Part shown: positions 34,636 to 43,174 of the stretch, in pieces
Layout of the letters: each line of letters begins with the position of its first letter
Position numbering within the stretch: the first letter of the stretch is position 1
Assembly (NCBI GenBank): GCA_963696645.1
Contig: CAVOKY010000005.1
Location: forward strand, 2,232,001-2,296,000
Direction: 5' to 3'
DNA from: JAMXLO01 sp963696645
Lineage (GTDB): Bacteria; Pseudomonadota; Alphaproteobacteria; Acetobacterales; Acetobacteraceae
DNA length: 64,000 nucleotides
The notes under the pieces: generated by a model
The model's input: only the letters and a program-made list of their open reading frames with translations
Databases searched by the model: none
Told to the model about the DNA's origin: nothing
Translations under genes and position numbers: made by a program

Positions 34636-35061
34636 TCACGAGGTGGACAAGTCCGTTTGGCGCCGTTCGATTTCCACGCCCGCAGATGACGCATCCGCGA
34701 ATATATCGAGCTTTTCCACACGCACGCGGGCCAGGTGCACACGCCGGTCTGCGAGGCAGGCTTCTGCAATGCGCTCGGCCAGCGTTTCCACCAGACGGAC
34801 GTGGCCCGAAGCCACGATGGCACGCGCGGTATCGGCCACCTTTTCATAGTCAACGACGCGGGAAAGATCGTCGCGGCCGACCGGGGGGCGTGACAGCCGC
34901 CGGCCGCCGTCGTCCTCCACGCCAAGATCGATGTTGATCCGCACCCGCTGCGGGGCCGCGTGCTCATGCGGATGGACGCCGATGCTGGCGGCCAGCACGA
35001 GGTCGCGCAGGAATACGTGGCGGAGGGCCCTGGCGCTGCTGGCGATGCGCGGCGTGTCCAT
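34636..35061 (-). CDS. folB: Dihydroneopterin aldolase
   Basis: Converts dihydroneopterin to 6-hydroxymethyl-dihydropterin and glycolaldehyde in folate synthesis. The 141-residue protein carries LRDLVLAASIGVHPHEHA (the substrate-binding GxxxxE segment), VDYEKVADTARAIVASG, and VRVEKLDIFADA, which includes the catalytic-site Lys. It lies on the same strand as uvrC and downstream of the pteridine-reductase-like gene, but an IS110 element now separates those two. Confidence 0.92.
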   Translation of the reverse strand: MDTPRIASSARALRHVFLRDLVLAASIGVHPHEHAAPQRVRINIDLGVEDDGGRRLSRPPVGRDDLSRVVDYEKVADTARAIVASGHVRLVETLAERIAEACLADRRVHLARVRVEKLDIFADASSAGVEIERRQTDLSTS

Positions 35062-35159
35062 GCGGGTTACTCCTCGGGCGGCGGGGCGGAGCGGCCGGCT
35101 AACGGCTTGGGTTGAAAATCATCCTATCAACCGGCTCCAACAGCGTCGTTGCGCCGACG

Positions 35160-35314
35160 GCGGTACAATCGCCATATTGGTGCTATGGTCAAGCATCGCG
35201 AACGTAAGACCGCATGTCCGCTGAGCGCTTGAGGTGGCTCGCCCCGCATGTGCGGAAATAGGCGAGGGTTGCCCGGATGGTCCGGGCCGATCCTCAACGC
35301 ACAGGGGACGAGCC
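35160..35314 (+). ncRNA. Candidate IS110 bridge (seek) RNA leader
   Basis: The 155 bases before the recombinase start contain two clear hairpins. 35238-35266 folds as CTCGCC-CCGC-ATGT-GCGG-AAATA-GGCGAG, a nested stem with an internal bulge. 35272-35286 folds as CCCGGA-TGG-TCCGGG. IS110 elements of the IS621 type encode their guiding bridge RNA from this left-end leader; assignment here rests on position and structure, and loop specificity has not been worked out. Confidence 0.4.
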
Positions 35315-36445
35315 ATGAGGAGATGTGGGGAAGTATTTGTCGGGATCGATACCGCCAAGGCGAAGAACGCAGTTGCGATCGCCGAGGCCGGTCGGCAAGG
35401 AGAGATTCGATATCTCGGTGAGTTTGCCAATACACCGGATGCCGTTGCCAAACTGGTTCGCAAGCTCGGTGACCGCTACGAGACGTTACATTTTTGCTAC
35501 GAAGCGGGACCTACGGGCTATGGGCTGTATCGACAGATCGTTGCAATGGGACATAGCTGCACGGTGGTTGCGCCATCGCTGATTCCGCGTCGACCTGGCG
35601 AGCGGGTGAAGACCAACCGACGCGACGCGCTGTCTCTGGCCCGGTTGCTGCGCGCAGCAGAGCTGACGGCGGTCTGGGTACCTGACGAGACGCATGAGGC
35701 GGTTCGCGATCTGGTGCGCACCCGGGCAATGGCGATCGAGGATTACCGTCGCAAGCGCCAGCACATCAGCTCGTTCCTGCTGCGGCATGGCCGTGTCTAC
35801 GAAGGAGGCACGACTTGGCGAGGACGACATCTGCGCTGGCTGGACGGACAGAGTTTCGTTCATGCCGCCCAACGGTTCGCGTTTCAGGAGATGCTGAACG
35901 CGATGCGAGCGGCCGTTGAACGGATCGACAGGTTGGATGCTGCGCTGGTGGAAATTGTGCCTGCCTGGACGATGGCACCTGTGGTTGCGGCGTTCCAGGC
36001 CATGCGTGGCGTCGGCTTTCTAACTGCGACGGCAGTCGTTGCCGAAGCCGGGGACCTCCGCCGCTTCGAGCATCCTCGTCAGCTGATGGCGTTCCTCGGC
36101 CTGGTACCATCCGAACGCTCCACGGGCGACACAAGGCGGCAGGGCGGGATCACCAAGACGGGCAACAGCAGCGCACGGAAGGCACTGGTCGAAGCGGCGT
36201 GGACCTATCGACATTCTGCCGGCGTGGGAACCACACACCAGCGACGGCAGCAGTTGCTGCCGCAACGAGTGCGCGAGATTGCCTGGAAGGCGCAGAGCCG
36301 GTTGTGCGCCCGTTATCGACGACTGACCGCGAAGGGGAAGCGCAACACTGTGGTAATCACTGCGATTGCGCGGGAAATTGCGGCCTTCCTCTGGGCCATC
36401 GCGCGCGAGGTCGAACCTGCACCGATCACACCACATACGATGTAA
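35315..36445 (+). CDS. IS110-family recombinase (DEDD transposase)
   Basis: 376 residues. The N-terminal RuvC-like DEDD domain begins FVGIDTAKAKNAVAIAEAG with the first catalytic Asp, followed by CYEAGPTGYGLYR (Glu) and VKTNRRDALSLARLLRAAE (Asp pair). The C-terminal transposase_20 domain contains MRGVGFLTATAVVAEAGDLR and FLGLVPSERSTGDTRRQGGI with the conserved catalytic Ser region. The ATG at 35315 was chosen over an upstream frame extension because the standard MRRCGEVFVGIDTAK start falls there. The gene is uninterrupted, so the element may still be active. Confidence 0.92.
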   Translation: MRRCGEVFVGIDTAKAKNAVAIAEAGRQGEIRYLGEFANTPDAVAKLVRKLGDRYETLHFCYEAGPTGYGLYRQIVAMGHSCTVVAPSLIPRRPGERVKTNRRDALSLARLLRAAELTAVWVPDETHEAVRDLVRTRAMAIEDYRRKRQHISSFLLRHGRVYEGGTTWRGRHLRWLDGQSFVHAAQRFAFQEMLNAMRAAVERIDRLDAALVEIVPAWTMAPVVAAFQAMRGVGFLTATAVVAEAGDLRRFEHPRQLMAFLGLVPSERSTGDTRRQGGITKTGNSSARKALVEAAWTYRHSAGVGTTHQRRQQLLPQRVREIAWKAQSRLCARYRRLTAKGKRNTVVITAIAREIAAFLWAIAREVEPAPITPHTM

Positions 36446-36823
36446 TACCGCCGCTCCTGAGCGCTGCACGTTATGCAAAGAGATTAACGCCAGCAAAGAA
36501 CGAAGACCCGTTGTGCAAGGCTGGGGGCGGGACCACGGTGGGGAACTCCCGAGCTCCGCTTGGCGGCCGGCTACGAGCCGATGCCCGTTGTAAGACAGGG
36601 ACCAGCCCCGGACGGAAACCGGAAATGCGGTATCCAACCCGCGCATCAGAGCAGGTCAACCGACGTCCAGCGGTCCCGTCTCCTGCCTTGCACAGCTACA
36701 TCGCTATCGGGAAAACTCGCGCGACGGAGCGGGATAGAAAAAACGCGTCTTGCCCCTTGAAAGCGGACATCAGAGCGGTACAGGCAAGCTCGGCTGGGGG
36801 TGGTTATCACCCCCCGCAGAGCG
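36446..36823. other. Right end of the IS110 element and flanking DNA
   Basis: No gene. Contains GC-rich inverted segments (for example GGCTGGGGGCGGGACC near 36520 opposed to GGGACCAGCCCC near 36597), then the presumed end near 36760-36790. The last 30 bases belong to the spacer before the small membrane protein. Confidence 0.45.
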
Positions 36824-37075
36824 TCATCGGATCCGCGAAAATCCCAGAGACGGCGAGAGGCAGATAATCAGATCGAAGTTAAAAATGATCACGGCGATCA
36901 GCACGATGGCCCAGATGAATATCGAAATTGCCCGCGATACGACATTGGCGATTGCTCCATCGAGTCCGATCTGTGGCAGTACAAAGCCAATTATCAGTCG
37001 AAGTAGTGCTATAATCGCACAGACGACAACCAGCCAGATCAGAACCTGTTCTATCCAAGGTAATGAGAAACACAT
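36824..37075 (-). CDS. Small membrane protein, two transmembrane helices
   Basis: 83 residues with helices at about 8-30 (IEQVLIWLVVVCAIIALLRL) and 43-66 (ISIFIWAIVLIAVIIFNFDL), joined by a short loop (PQIGLDGAIANV). It resembles small hypothetical membrane proteins found across alphaproteobacteria. No function is known. Its AT-rich codon use contrasts with its neighbours, suggesting recent acquisition or simply a hydrophobic composition. Confidence 0.6.
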   Translation of the reverse strand: MCFSLPWIEQVLIWLVVVCAIIALLRLIIGFVLPQIGLDGAIANVVSRAISIFIWAIVLIAVIIFNFDLIICLSPSLGFSRIR

Positions 37076-37133
37076 AGTTAATACTTCCTTTCCGAAGTAG
37101 TGATGAACTAGTCTTACGCTCTAAAGTAATCAG

Positions 37134-37265
37134 TCAAAACTCGACGGGTGCGGCTGTTGGGGTGATGATCAAGTCGGCAGCGATGACTTTGGTCTCAAGC
37201 CCGAAGACCAGCTGGCGCACTGCCTCCGGATCCATACGGCGCCCCGTCAGTCTCAAGCGCATCAT
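37134..37265 (-). CDS. Possible 43-residue ORF or gene remnant
   Basis: An open frame on the minus strand reads RRMDPEAVRQLVFGLETKVI then AADLIITPTAAPVEF. It has a helix-like, non-random composition but no recognisable family and no clear ribosome-binding site. It may be the tail of a deleted gene next to the IS110 insertion. Confidence 0.2.
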   Translation of the reverse strand: MMRLRLTGRRMDPEAVRQLVFGLETKVIAADLIITPTAAPVEF

Positions 37266-37312
37266 AGCGCAAATTAGAAGTTATGGGAAATATTTCCTCT
37301 AGGACCTTGATC

Positions 37313-38083
37313 CTATGTCCGGCCGGGCTGCCATTGCAGATGCTGGCCGCCATCGAGTGCCAGCATTTGGCCGGTCATGGCCGGCAGGGCGAGAATGGCA
37401 AGTGCGGCGTTGGCGACCTCCTCGGGGCTGGTGCCGTGGCCGAGCGGGACCGACGCCGATTGCCGGGCAAATTGCTCCGGACTCTGCCGGGAGTTCGGCA
37501 GCGCCGGTCCGGGACCGATGCCGTTCACCCGGATCCGCGGCGCGAGTGCCAGGGCCATCGACTGGGTCAGCGCCCACAGGCCGGCCTTCGCCACGGTGTA
37601 GGAGACGAAATGCGGGGTGATCGACCAGACCCGCTGGTCGATCAGGTTGATCACTGCACCCTCCGCATTGGCGGGCAGCGCGCGGGCGAACTGCTGCATC
37701 AGCACGAACGGCGCGCGCAGGCCTGGCTCGAGATGGGCGTCCCAGGAGGCGCGCGTGGCGTCGTGCCATTCGTCACGATTGAACGGGCTGGCGTTGTTCA
37801 CCAGCACACCGATCGGGCCGAGTGCGGCGGTGGCGTGGGGCAGGAGGGCCGTCGTCTGGGTTTCGTCGGCGAGGTCGGCACGCAGGACGACGCAGCGTCG
37901 GCCGGAGCTGCGGATTTCGGCGCAGGCGGTCTCGGCTGCCGCGACGCTGGTGTTGCAATGCAGTGCGATGTCGAAGCCGGTACTGGCAAGGGCAAGCGCA
38001 ATGGCGCGGCCGATGCGCTGCGCGCCGCCGGTGACCAGGGCGGCACGCGGAATGGCGGGTGGGATGCTGGCGACGGGCGACAT
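37313..38083 (-). CDS. SDR-family oxidoreductase, pteridine reductase/FolM-like
   Basis: A 256-residue NADPH-dependent short-chain reductase. The cofactor motif is TGGAQRIG (18-25), the TGxxxRxG form typical of PTR1/FolM. The VLVNNASPFN loop is near 93-102. Instead of the catalytic Ser of classical SDRs, the strand reads INLIDQRVW with Asp149, followed by Tyr162 and Lys166 (SYTVAK): the Asp-Tyr-Lys triad of pteridine reductases. In related genomes it precedes folB. It may reduce dihydromonapterin or dihydrofolate; substrate inferred from motif and context. Confidence 0.85.
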   Translation of the reverse strand: MSPVASIPPAIPRAALVTGGAQRIGRAIALALASTGFDIALHCNTSVAAAETACAEIRSSGRRCVVLRADLADETQTTALLPHATAALGPIGVLVNNASPFNRDEWHDATRASWDAHLEPGLRAPFVLMQQFARALPANAEGAVINLIDQRVWSITPHFVSYTVAKAGLWALTQSMALALAPRIRVNGIGPGPALPNSRQSPEQFARQSASVPLGHGTSPEEVANAALAILALPAMTGQMLALDGGQHLQWQPGRT

Positions 38084-38352
38084 GGTGCCGGCGAACAGTG
38101 GTCCGCTGCGATGGCGCGATCAAGCACGGCCGCGCGCCTCCGTCACAATTGCTGGCATGTCGGCAGCCGCCTTGGCGGATCACTACAATGCGCAAGCGGC
38201 GGTGAGATGTGCCTCTCGCAGCCTTCTGGTCAATTACGCCGCCAGACCCGGGATCGCAGAGACGTGGACGTCATGGCTGCGTACGGCCCGAAGTCGGCGT
38301 GCATCGGGGCGTCCACCAGCCGTCAATCGCCTCGCGAAAGCGAGGGTGATTG

Positions 38353-38733
38353 CTACATGCCTTCGACGAGGAATTGAGTGGACTTCGTCGTTCTGTCCCG
38401 AATGACGTCAACCTCCTTCGAGTTTGCCGAAGCCTTCCAGGCGTTTGCTTTCGCCACGCTGTCAAATGCAATGACGACAAAGCGCTTGGGGGGTGTGCCA
38501 TCAAGCGCGGTAATCTTCTCGGTGCGTATGATGTATTTGCCACCGAAAGGCGCCAGCGTCTCCGGGCCGGATTTGGGCGGAATCGCCTTGAAGCCTTGCG
38601 GGTCTGTGATATCGCTGATGTCGACGACAACATAGACTGGCGGCGTGGCCTGGGCATGCAGGCCCTGGATGATTGCACCGCCAACGGCAACACCAGCGAC
38701 GAGCGTGATGGCAAGCTTATGATTGAGTTTCAT
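38353..38733 (-). CDS. DUF1330 domain-containing exported protein
   Basis: 126 residues behind GGGAGGACC. A signal peptide (HKLAITLVAGVAVGGAIIQG, ending near AQA) is followed by the single DUF1330 domain: PPVYVVVDISDITDPQGF, FGGKYIIRTEKITALDG and RFVVIAFDSVAKANAWKAS. DUF1330 belongs to the dimeric alpha/beta-barrel fold of small antibiotic-monooxygenase-like proteins. Cytosolic members are commoner; the exported form is a minority. Substrate unknown. Confidence 0.85.
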   Translation of the reverse strand: MKLNHKLAITLVAGVAVGGAIIQGLHAQATPPVYVVVDISDITDPQGFKAIPPKSGPETLAPFGGKYIIRTEKITALDGTPPKRFVVIAFDSVAKANAWKASANSKEVDVIRDRTTKSTQFLVEGM

Positions 38734-39015
38734 AGGATCGGTCCTCCCGTGGGCTGCTGACGCAGCAGAATCCTTCGATACACGTGAGCAGATGACGATG
38801 CAATGCGTGTACAATCGCCGGCGCGACTGTTCAAAATTAGGTTATGCATCGGGATCAATAATAACCCGTACGACGAATGATCTTCGCGGCGATTGGTAAT
38901 GAGACCGCGCCGGTCGACCATCAAATAAGTTGTCACAGGTATGGGTCAGGCCTACCGTGCGCTCCGGTCGGACCAGTCGCGGACGGTTCCGTCGTTTATC
39001 GCAAAGGGAAATGAC

Positions 39016-39802
39016 ATGACCGATTTCTTTATCTACAGCGCATTGGATTCCAGTCTGGTGCTCGACGTAAAGCATGACGTTGGTCAACCTGGCACACATT
39101 TGCAGGTCTTCGACAAGAACTATGGAATGAACCAGCTTTGGACTCTGGCCCGCATCGGGCGGATACACCAAGATCAAAAGTCGACTGGAGGATTCGACAA
39201 CCTCGAGCGCCGACCTGGTAATCGACATCAAAGGCGGCAACGCCGCCACGCATGCGGCGATCGAGGTCAATCGCGGCTCTTCCGCCGGGAGCCAACTCTG
39301 GACATTCGCGGGAATTCCTGGCCCACCCGAGGCGATCAAGAGCAGTCTCGATGCAAACATGGTTCTCGACATCAAGGGAGGCGCGGACAAATCGGGCGCG
39401 GTGGTCCAACTCTATCACTATCACGGCGGCAACAATCAAGTTCGGTTCATGTCGCCGCTCTACAAGGCCAGGTTTCCAAACACCGATGCCGGACAGATCG
39501 TTGCGAACGGTGACCCGATATTAGGCACGAACAACAGCTTCAGTGTCACGAATGGCGGTCGGTTGGATTGGACGAGTATTCAGCTGACTATCGTCAATCC
39601 GCAAGGGGGATTTGAACCTGGCTTCGCCGGGAATTACCAGGGACCAGGCACCGCCGCGTATTCCAATGCAAATTCCGTACTGGATATAACGGGCTTGCGT
39701 GTAGCGTCGGGAGAGGTGTTGAACTTCAGCCTGGACATCGAGGCCGGTGAAGGTGGTTGGCACATGACAGGGACCGCAAAGGCGCCCGCGAGAATAGGGT
39801 GA
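39016..39802 (+). pseudogene. RICIN-type beta-trefoil lectin-domain protein with one frameshift
   Basis: ATG at 39016 follows AAAGGG. The first frame gives FFIYSALDSSLVLDVKHDVG and the trefoil motif GMNQLWTL. After a shift near 39148 the next frame gives LVIDIKGGNAATHAAIEVNR, the second motif SQLWTF, and then MVLDIKGGADKSGAVVQLY with NNQVRFM. These are the three Q-x-W-like repeats of a Ricin_B_lectin fold. A C-terminal beta-rich segment (YSNANSVLDITGLRV) ends at 39802. No signal peptide is evident. Carbohydrate binding is likely but the ligand is unknown. Confidence 0.7.
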
Positions 39803-40211
39803 CACTGCTCGCGTGGCGGACTTTGGAGCCGCAACCCGAATAGCTCGTCCGTCCCCTGCCGCAAATCGGCCCGACGTCCGCTGTTGCCGGTCAGGGTATC
39901 GCCCGGCTCAGCGTTTCCGGCCGCTATCTGCACAGGCTGATGGCGATGCCGATCGTCAACATCGAATTACGGCGCTGATGCAATGACGTTGCGGCGCTTC
40001 TGGGTGCGGCAGCACTGGTCGCGGCTGGAGCCGCGCGGGCCGGCGCCGCGCCTAGCTGCCCGCATCGGGCAGGCCAGGCACAATAGAAAACGGTTTGTTC
40101 AGGGCAACGGTGCCGATCGGCGTCGTGATCGACACGGTCAGGTCCCCGTCACTGCTGTCGAGCATCAGTATGTCGGCCACCGGCGCCCGCACCACCAATT
40201 CCCAACCTCCG
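39803..40211. other. Intergenic region with a possible gene remnant
   Basis: No intact gene. On the minus strand about 40215-40052 encodes RNGGWELVVRAPVADILM then LDSSDGDLTVSITTPIGTV and LNKPFSIVPGLPDAG to a stop at 40052. It is a beta-rich, coding-like C-terminal scrap immediately downstream of the binding-protein gene. Family not recognised. Confidence 0.3.
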
Positions 40212-41450
40212 TTACGCCGCGTCACCCGGCGCCACGCCGATATACTTGAACTGGTGCACCACGTCGTCGGCCGGATGCGTGGTATCGAGCTGAACCTGGA
40301 ACACGCTGACGACATGCGAGGCCAGGTCACCGTTGGCATCGAACGACAGCGTGCCTTGCAGCGTATCCACTGTGCCGGCCTGGATGGCGTCGCGCACCGT
40401 CGAACGGTTCATCGGCTTTCCCGACGCCGCCACATCGCCGATCGCCGCCAGCACCACCAGCGCCGCATCGTACGCAGTGATGGCGTAATCCGACGGAGGC
40501 ATGTGCCAGCGCTTCTCGAACCGCGCCAGCCAGGGGCTCAGCTTCGCTTCGTCCAGCATGTGCGGCGCGGCGATCGTGCTGTACCAGCCCTGTGCAGCTG
40601 GAAACCCGCCGGCCGTCAGGATCGCCTGCTGATGCATCCCGTCGCCACCGGCCTTTATCATCTGCGGCATGATGTCGTAGCTCTGCTTCACCAGCTTCGC
40701 CCCAGCCAAAGCACTGGAGCCGCAGTACATCGCCTGCGGATTGAGGTTATTGATCTTGGTCAGCAGCGGCCGGTAGTCGCTGATCAGCGGATCGACGCGG
40801 TCGCGGCCCAGCACCTGCATGCCGCGCTTCACCGCCTGCGCCTGGAACGCATCGGCGAGGCCGACGCCGTACGCGCCGCTGTCATCCACCACGAAAACTG
40901 ACTTCACCTTGAGCCGGTCTGCCATGAAATTGGCCATGTTGGGACCTTGGTAGGCATCCGTGGTCACGGTCCGAAAGTAGATCGCGCGACCCGCGGGCCG
41001 GTACTGTGCGGCGAATTTCGGATCGGTCAGGTCGGGGTTGGTGGAGCTCGGGGTCACCGTGGCGAGATCGGCCTGGCTGAGCAGCGGCGCCATCGCCTTG
41101 CCGCTGCCGCTCGCCATCGGGCCGATCGCGGCAACCACCGTGGGATCGACCACCATCTTGCGCGTGTTGGTGGCAGCCTGCGCCGGATCGTACTGCCCGG
41201 CAGTCGCGGTGCCATCGTCCAGCACCAGTGGCCTGATCTCATAGCCATCGACGCCGCCTTTGGCGTTGGCCTCCTCGATCGCCAGCAACGCGCCGTCCAG
41301 GATCGTGGTCGCATCCTCGGCGCTGGCGCCGGTCAGCGGCAGGTTGATGCCGACGGTGACGAACTTACCCTCGGCGCGCGCCGGCCTGACGAAGCCAGCC
41401 AGCGCAGACGAACCGAGCAGGGCGAGAGCGGAGCGACGGGCAAGGCGCAT
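40212..41450 (-). CDS. ABC transporter substrate-binding protein (branched-chain amino acid type)
   Basis: A 412-residue periplasmic binding protein. The ATG at 41450 follows GGGAGGTCC. A leader with an RR pair (LARRSALALLGSSALAGFV) precedes the family start VTVGINLPLTGASAEDATT. Central segments include AAIGPMASGSGKAMAPLL, KVKSVFVVDDSGAYGVGLAD and TAGGFPAAQGWY, as in Leu/Ile/Val-binding proteins. No permease or ATPase gene is adjacent. The frame remains open upstream beyond the leader without family similarity. Ligand unknown. Confidence 0.88.
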   Translation of the reverse strand: MRLARRSALALLGSSALAGFVRPARAEGKFVTVGINLPLTGASAEDATTILDGALLAIEEANAKGGVDGYEIRPLVLDDGTATAGQYDPAQAATNTRKMVVDPTVVAAIGPMASGSGKAMAPLLSQADLATVTPSSTNPDLTDPKFAAQYRPAGRAIYFRTVTTDAYQGPNMANFMADRLKVKSVFVVDDSGAYGVGLADAFQAQAVKRGMQVLGRDRVDPLISDYRPLLTKINNLNPQAMYCGSSALAGAKLVKQSYDIMPQMIKAGGDGMHQQAILTAGGFPAAQGWYSTIAAPHMLDEAKLSPWLARFEKRWHMPPSDYAITAYDAALVVLAAIGDVAASGKPMNRSTVRDAIQAGTVDTLQGTLSFDANGDLASHVVSVFQVQLDTTHPADDVVHQFKYIGVAPGDAA

Positions 41451-41635
41451 CGGGACCTCCCATGAACAGGTGCGCTGCACGGGATCGCTCGATGGCCACT
41501 GTCCTGCGGCCGTCAGCCGATCCGCAGCGTTACTGATCAGGCAAGCGCCATGCCATTGCCGCTGCGTAGCAGGCGGAGCCATGCTGTCGGCTGGGGCCAG
41601 CGGCTTCCGCTGACCCGGCAGCTCTGGAGGCGCTG

Positions 41636-42193
41636 ATGGATGCCGTCCTGCCGTACCGCGCGATGGCCTACAATAATGGCTGGGCCAACCACCGTCTGCT
41701 CGCGGCGTGCGCACATCTGTCGCAAGCCGATTTCGTGGCGCCGCGGACCGGCTTCTTTCGAAGCCTGTGCGCCACGCTCAACCATATCCTGATCATCGAT
41801 CGATTTTATGTGGACGCCATGGCAGGCGGGTCACTCGGGCCGGCCGCATAGGCAGACCCGGAGCCTTGCGAGACCGTCGTGGCGCTGCAAGCGGCCCAAT
41901 GCGAGGTGGACCGGCGACTCATCGCCATCGTCGAAGGCCTGGATGGCGACGACCTCATGCGCATTGTCTCCGTCCACCGCGGTGACCGCATTCAGCGCGA
42001 GCGGATGGACCGGCTGCTGCTGCACCTGTTCCAACATCAGGTTCATCATCGGGGACAGGCGCACGGCATGCTGAGCGCCACCGACGTGCCGCCGCCGCAG
42101 CTCGACGAATTCTTCTCGATCGATGAGGCGCCGCTGCGCGCTACGGAATTCGCCGAGCTGGGTTGGACAGAAGACATGGTCTGGGCCAGGTGA
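41636..42193 (+). pseudogene. DinB-family protein with an in-frame amber stop
   Basis: The reading frame from ATG 41636 has the DinB four-helix bundle with metal-ligand histidines: FVAPRTGFFRSLCATLNHIL (His), then HLFQHQVHHRGQAHGML (the HxxxH pair). A TAG at 41849-41851 interrupts it in the same frame after GGSLGPAA, and the frame then reads on as DPEPCETVVALQAAQCEVD. A single TAC to TAG change in an otherwise intact protein of about 185 residues is the simplest account. DinB proteins are thiol- or nucleophile-dependent transferases/hydrolases; role here unknown. Confidence 0.75.
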
Positions 42194-42241
42194 ATTTGTC
42201 GCGGCCGACCAGCTTTGTGAGGGCGCGTCCGTCTCGACGCC

Positions 42242-43070
42242 TCAGGCGCGCATCTCCTTCCCCGTCCCTCGCATCAGGATCTGCGCGTACGCACCGGTGA
42301 TCGCGGCATGATGGGCGACCGCTGCCGCCGACATGTCCGCGTCCGGTTGGTGTTCCGCCTCGAAGTGGTGGAAGCTGTCCACCCCCCGGACCAAGGTCGC
42401 GCTGTCGTGGCTGCCGGCAACCTGGCGCACATACGTCGGAATATACCGGATCGCGAACCCGATGCGCCGGTCATCCGACGGGTTTGGGTCGGAGCCGTGG
42501 ATCAGCCGCACGTGATGCAGCGACATATCGCCCGCCGCGAGTTGCAGCATCGCCGCGTCACGTTCATCCACTTCCACTGTGATCTCCTGGCCGCGCGACA
42601 GCAGGTTGTCGGCGACGAACGTGTCGCGGTGCGGCACCTGATCCAGCCTGTGCGTGCCGGGGATCACCCGCATCGCACCGTTCGCCGCGGTGCTGTCGGT
42701 GAACGCGACCCAGGCGGTGACGATGTCCGGCGGCTCCAGCCCCCAATAGGTCGAAATCCTGGTGCCACGACACATAGCCCGGATTGCGCCGCTCCTTGAT
42801 GAAGAACGAGCTGCCCCAGCACAGGATATCGGGGCCGATGATGTCCTCCACCGCATCGAGGATGCGCGGGTGCCGGATCAGCTCGTTCAGCCAGGTGAAC
42901 AGCAGATGCGACTTGTGGCGCAACGGTCCCGCCAGCACGCCGGCGCCGGCCTCGTACGCCTCCAGCCTCGCGCGCAGCCTGGCCGCCTCTGCCCTGGTCA
43001 GGGCGGCAACCGGTGCGCAGTAGCCCTGCTCGCGATATTGCCGCACGGCGGCTTCGGAAAGTGATTTCAT
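42242..43070 (-). pseudogene. Phytanoyl-CoA dioxygenase family protein with one frameshift
   Basis: Non-haem iron, 2-oxoglutarate-dependent oxygenase. From ATG 43070 the first frame runs to YVSWHQD, which holds the iron-binding HxD. The frame then shifts near 42752 and continues STYWGLEPPDIVTAWVAF, VIPGTHRLDQVPH, SLHHVRLIHGSDPNP (second iron His) and RRIGFAIRYIPTYVRQV (2-oxoglutarate Arg), ending at 42242. All ligands are therefore present, so the lesion may be recent or an error. It sits before the OppA-like gene in opposite orientation. Confidence 0.78.
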
Positions 43071-43174
43071 CGATCGTCATCCTGCTGCGGGATTTGATGG
43101 ACAAGATCGATACTCCCGCGCCACCATCGCGGGCAAATCAGGGAGGGAGCAACAACAACCTGGGAGACTGAGCA

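Larger units (their letters stand above)
35140..36790 (+). mobile_element. IS110-family insertion sequence (approximate limits)
   Basis: The element has one recombinase gene, a structured non-coding leader upstream of it, and about 330 bases of non-coding right end. That right end finishes near AAAAAACGCGTCTTGCCCCT and TTGAAAGCGGACATCAGAG, as in other rhizobial/Acetobacteraceae IS110 copies. IS110 elements lack classical inverted repeats and target duplications, so the ends cannot be set from one copy; they are estimates. It sits between folB and the SDR gene. Confidence 0.6.
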
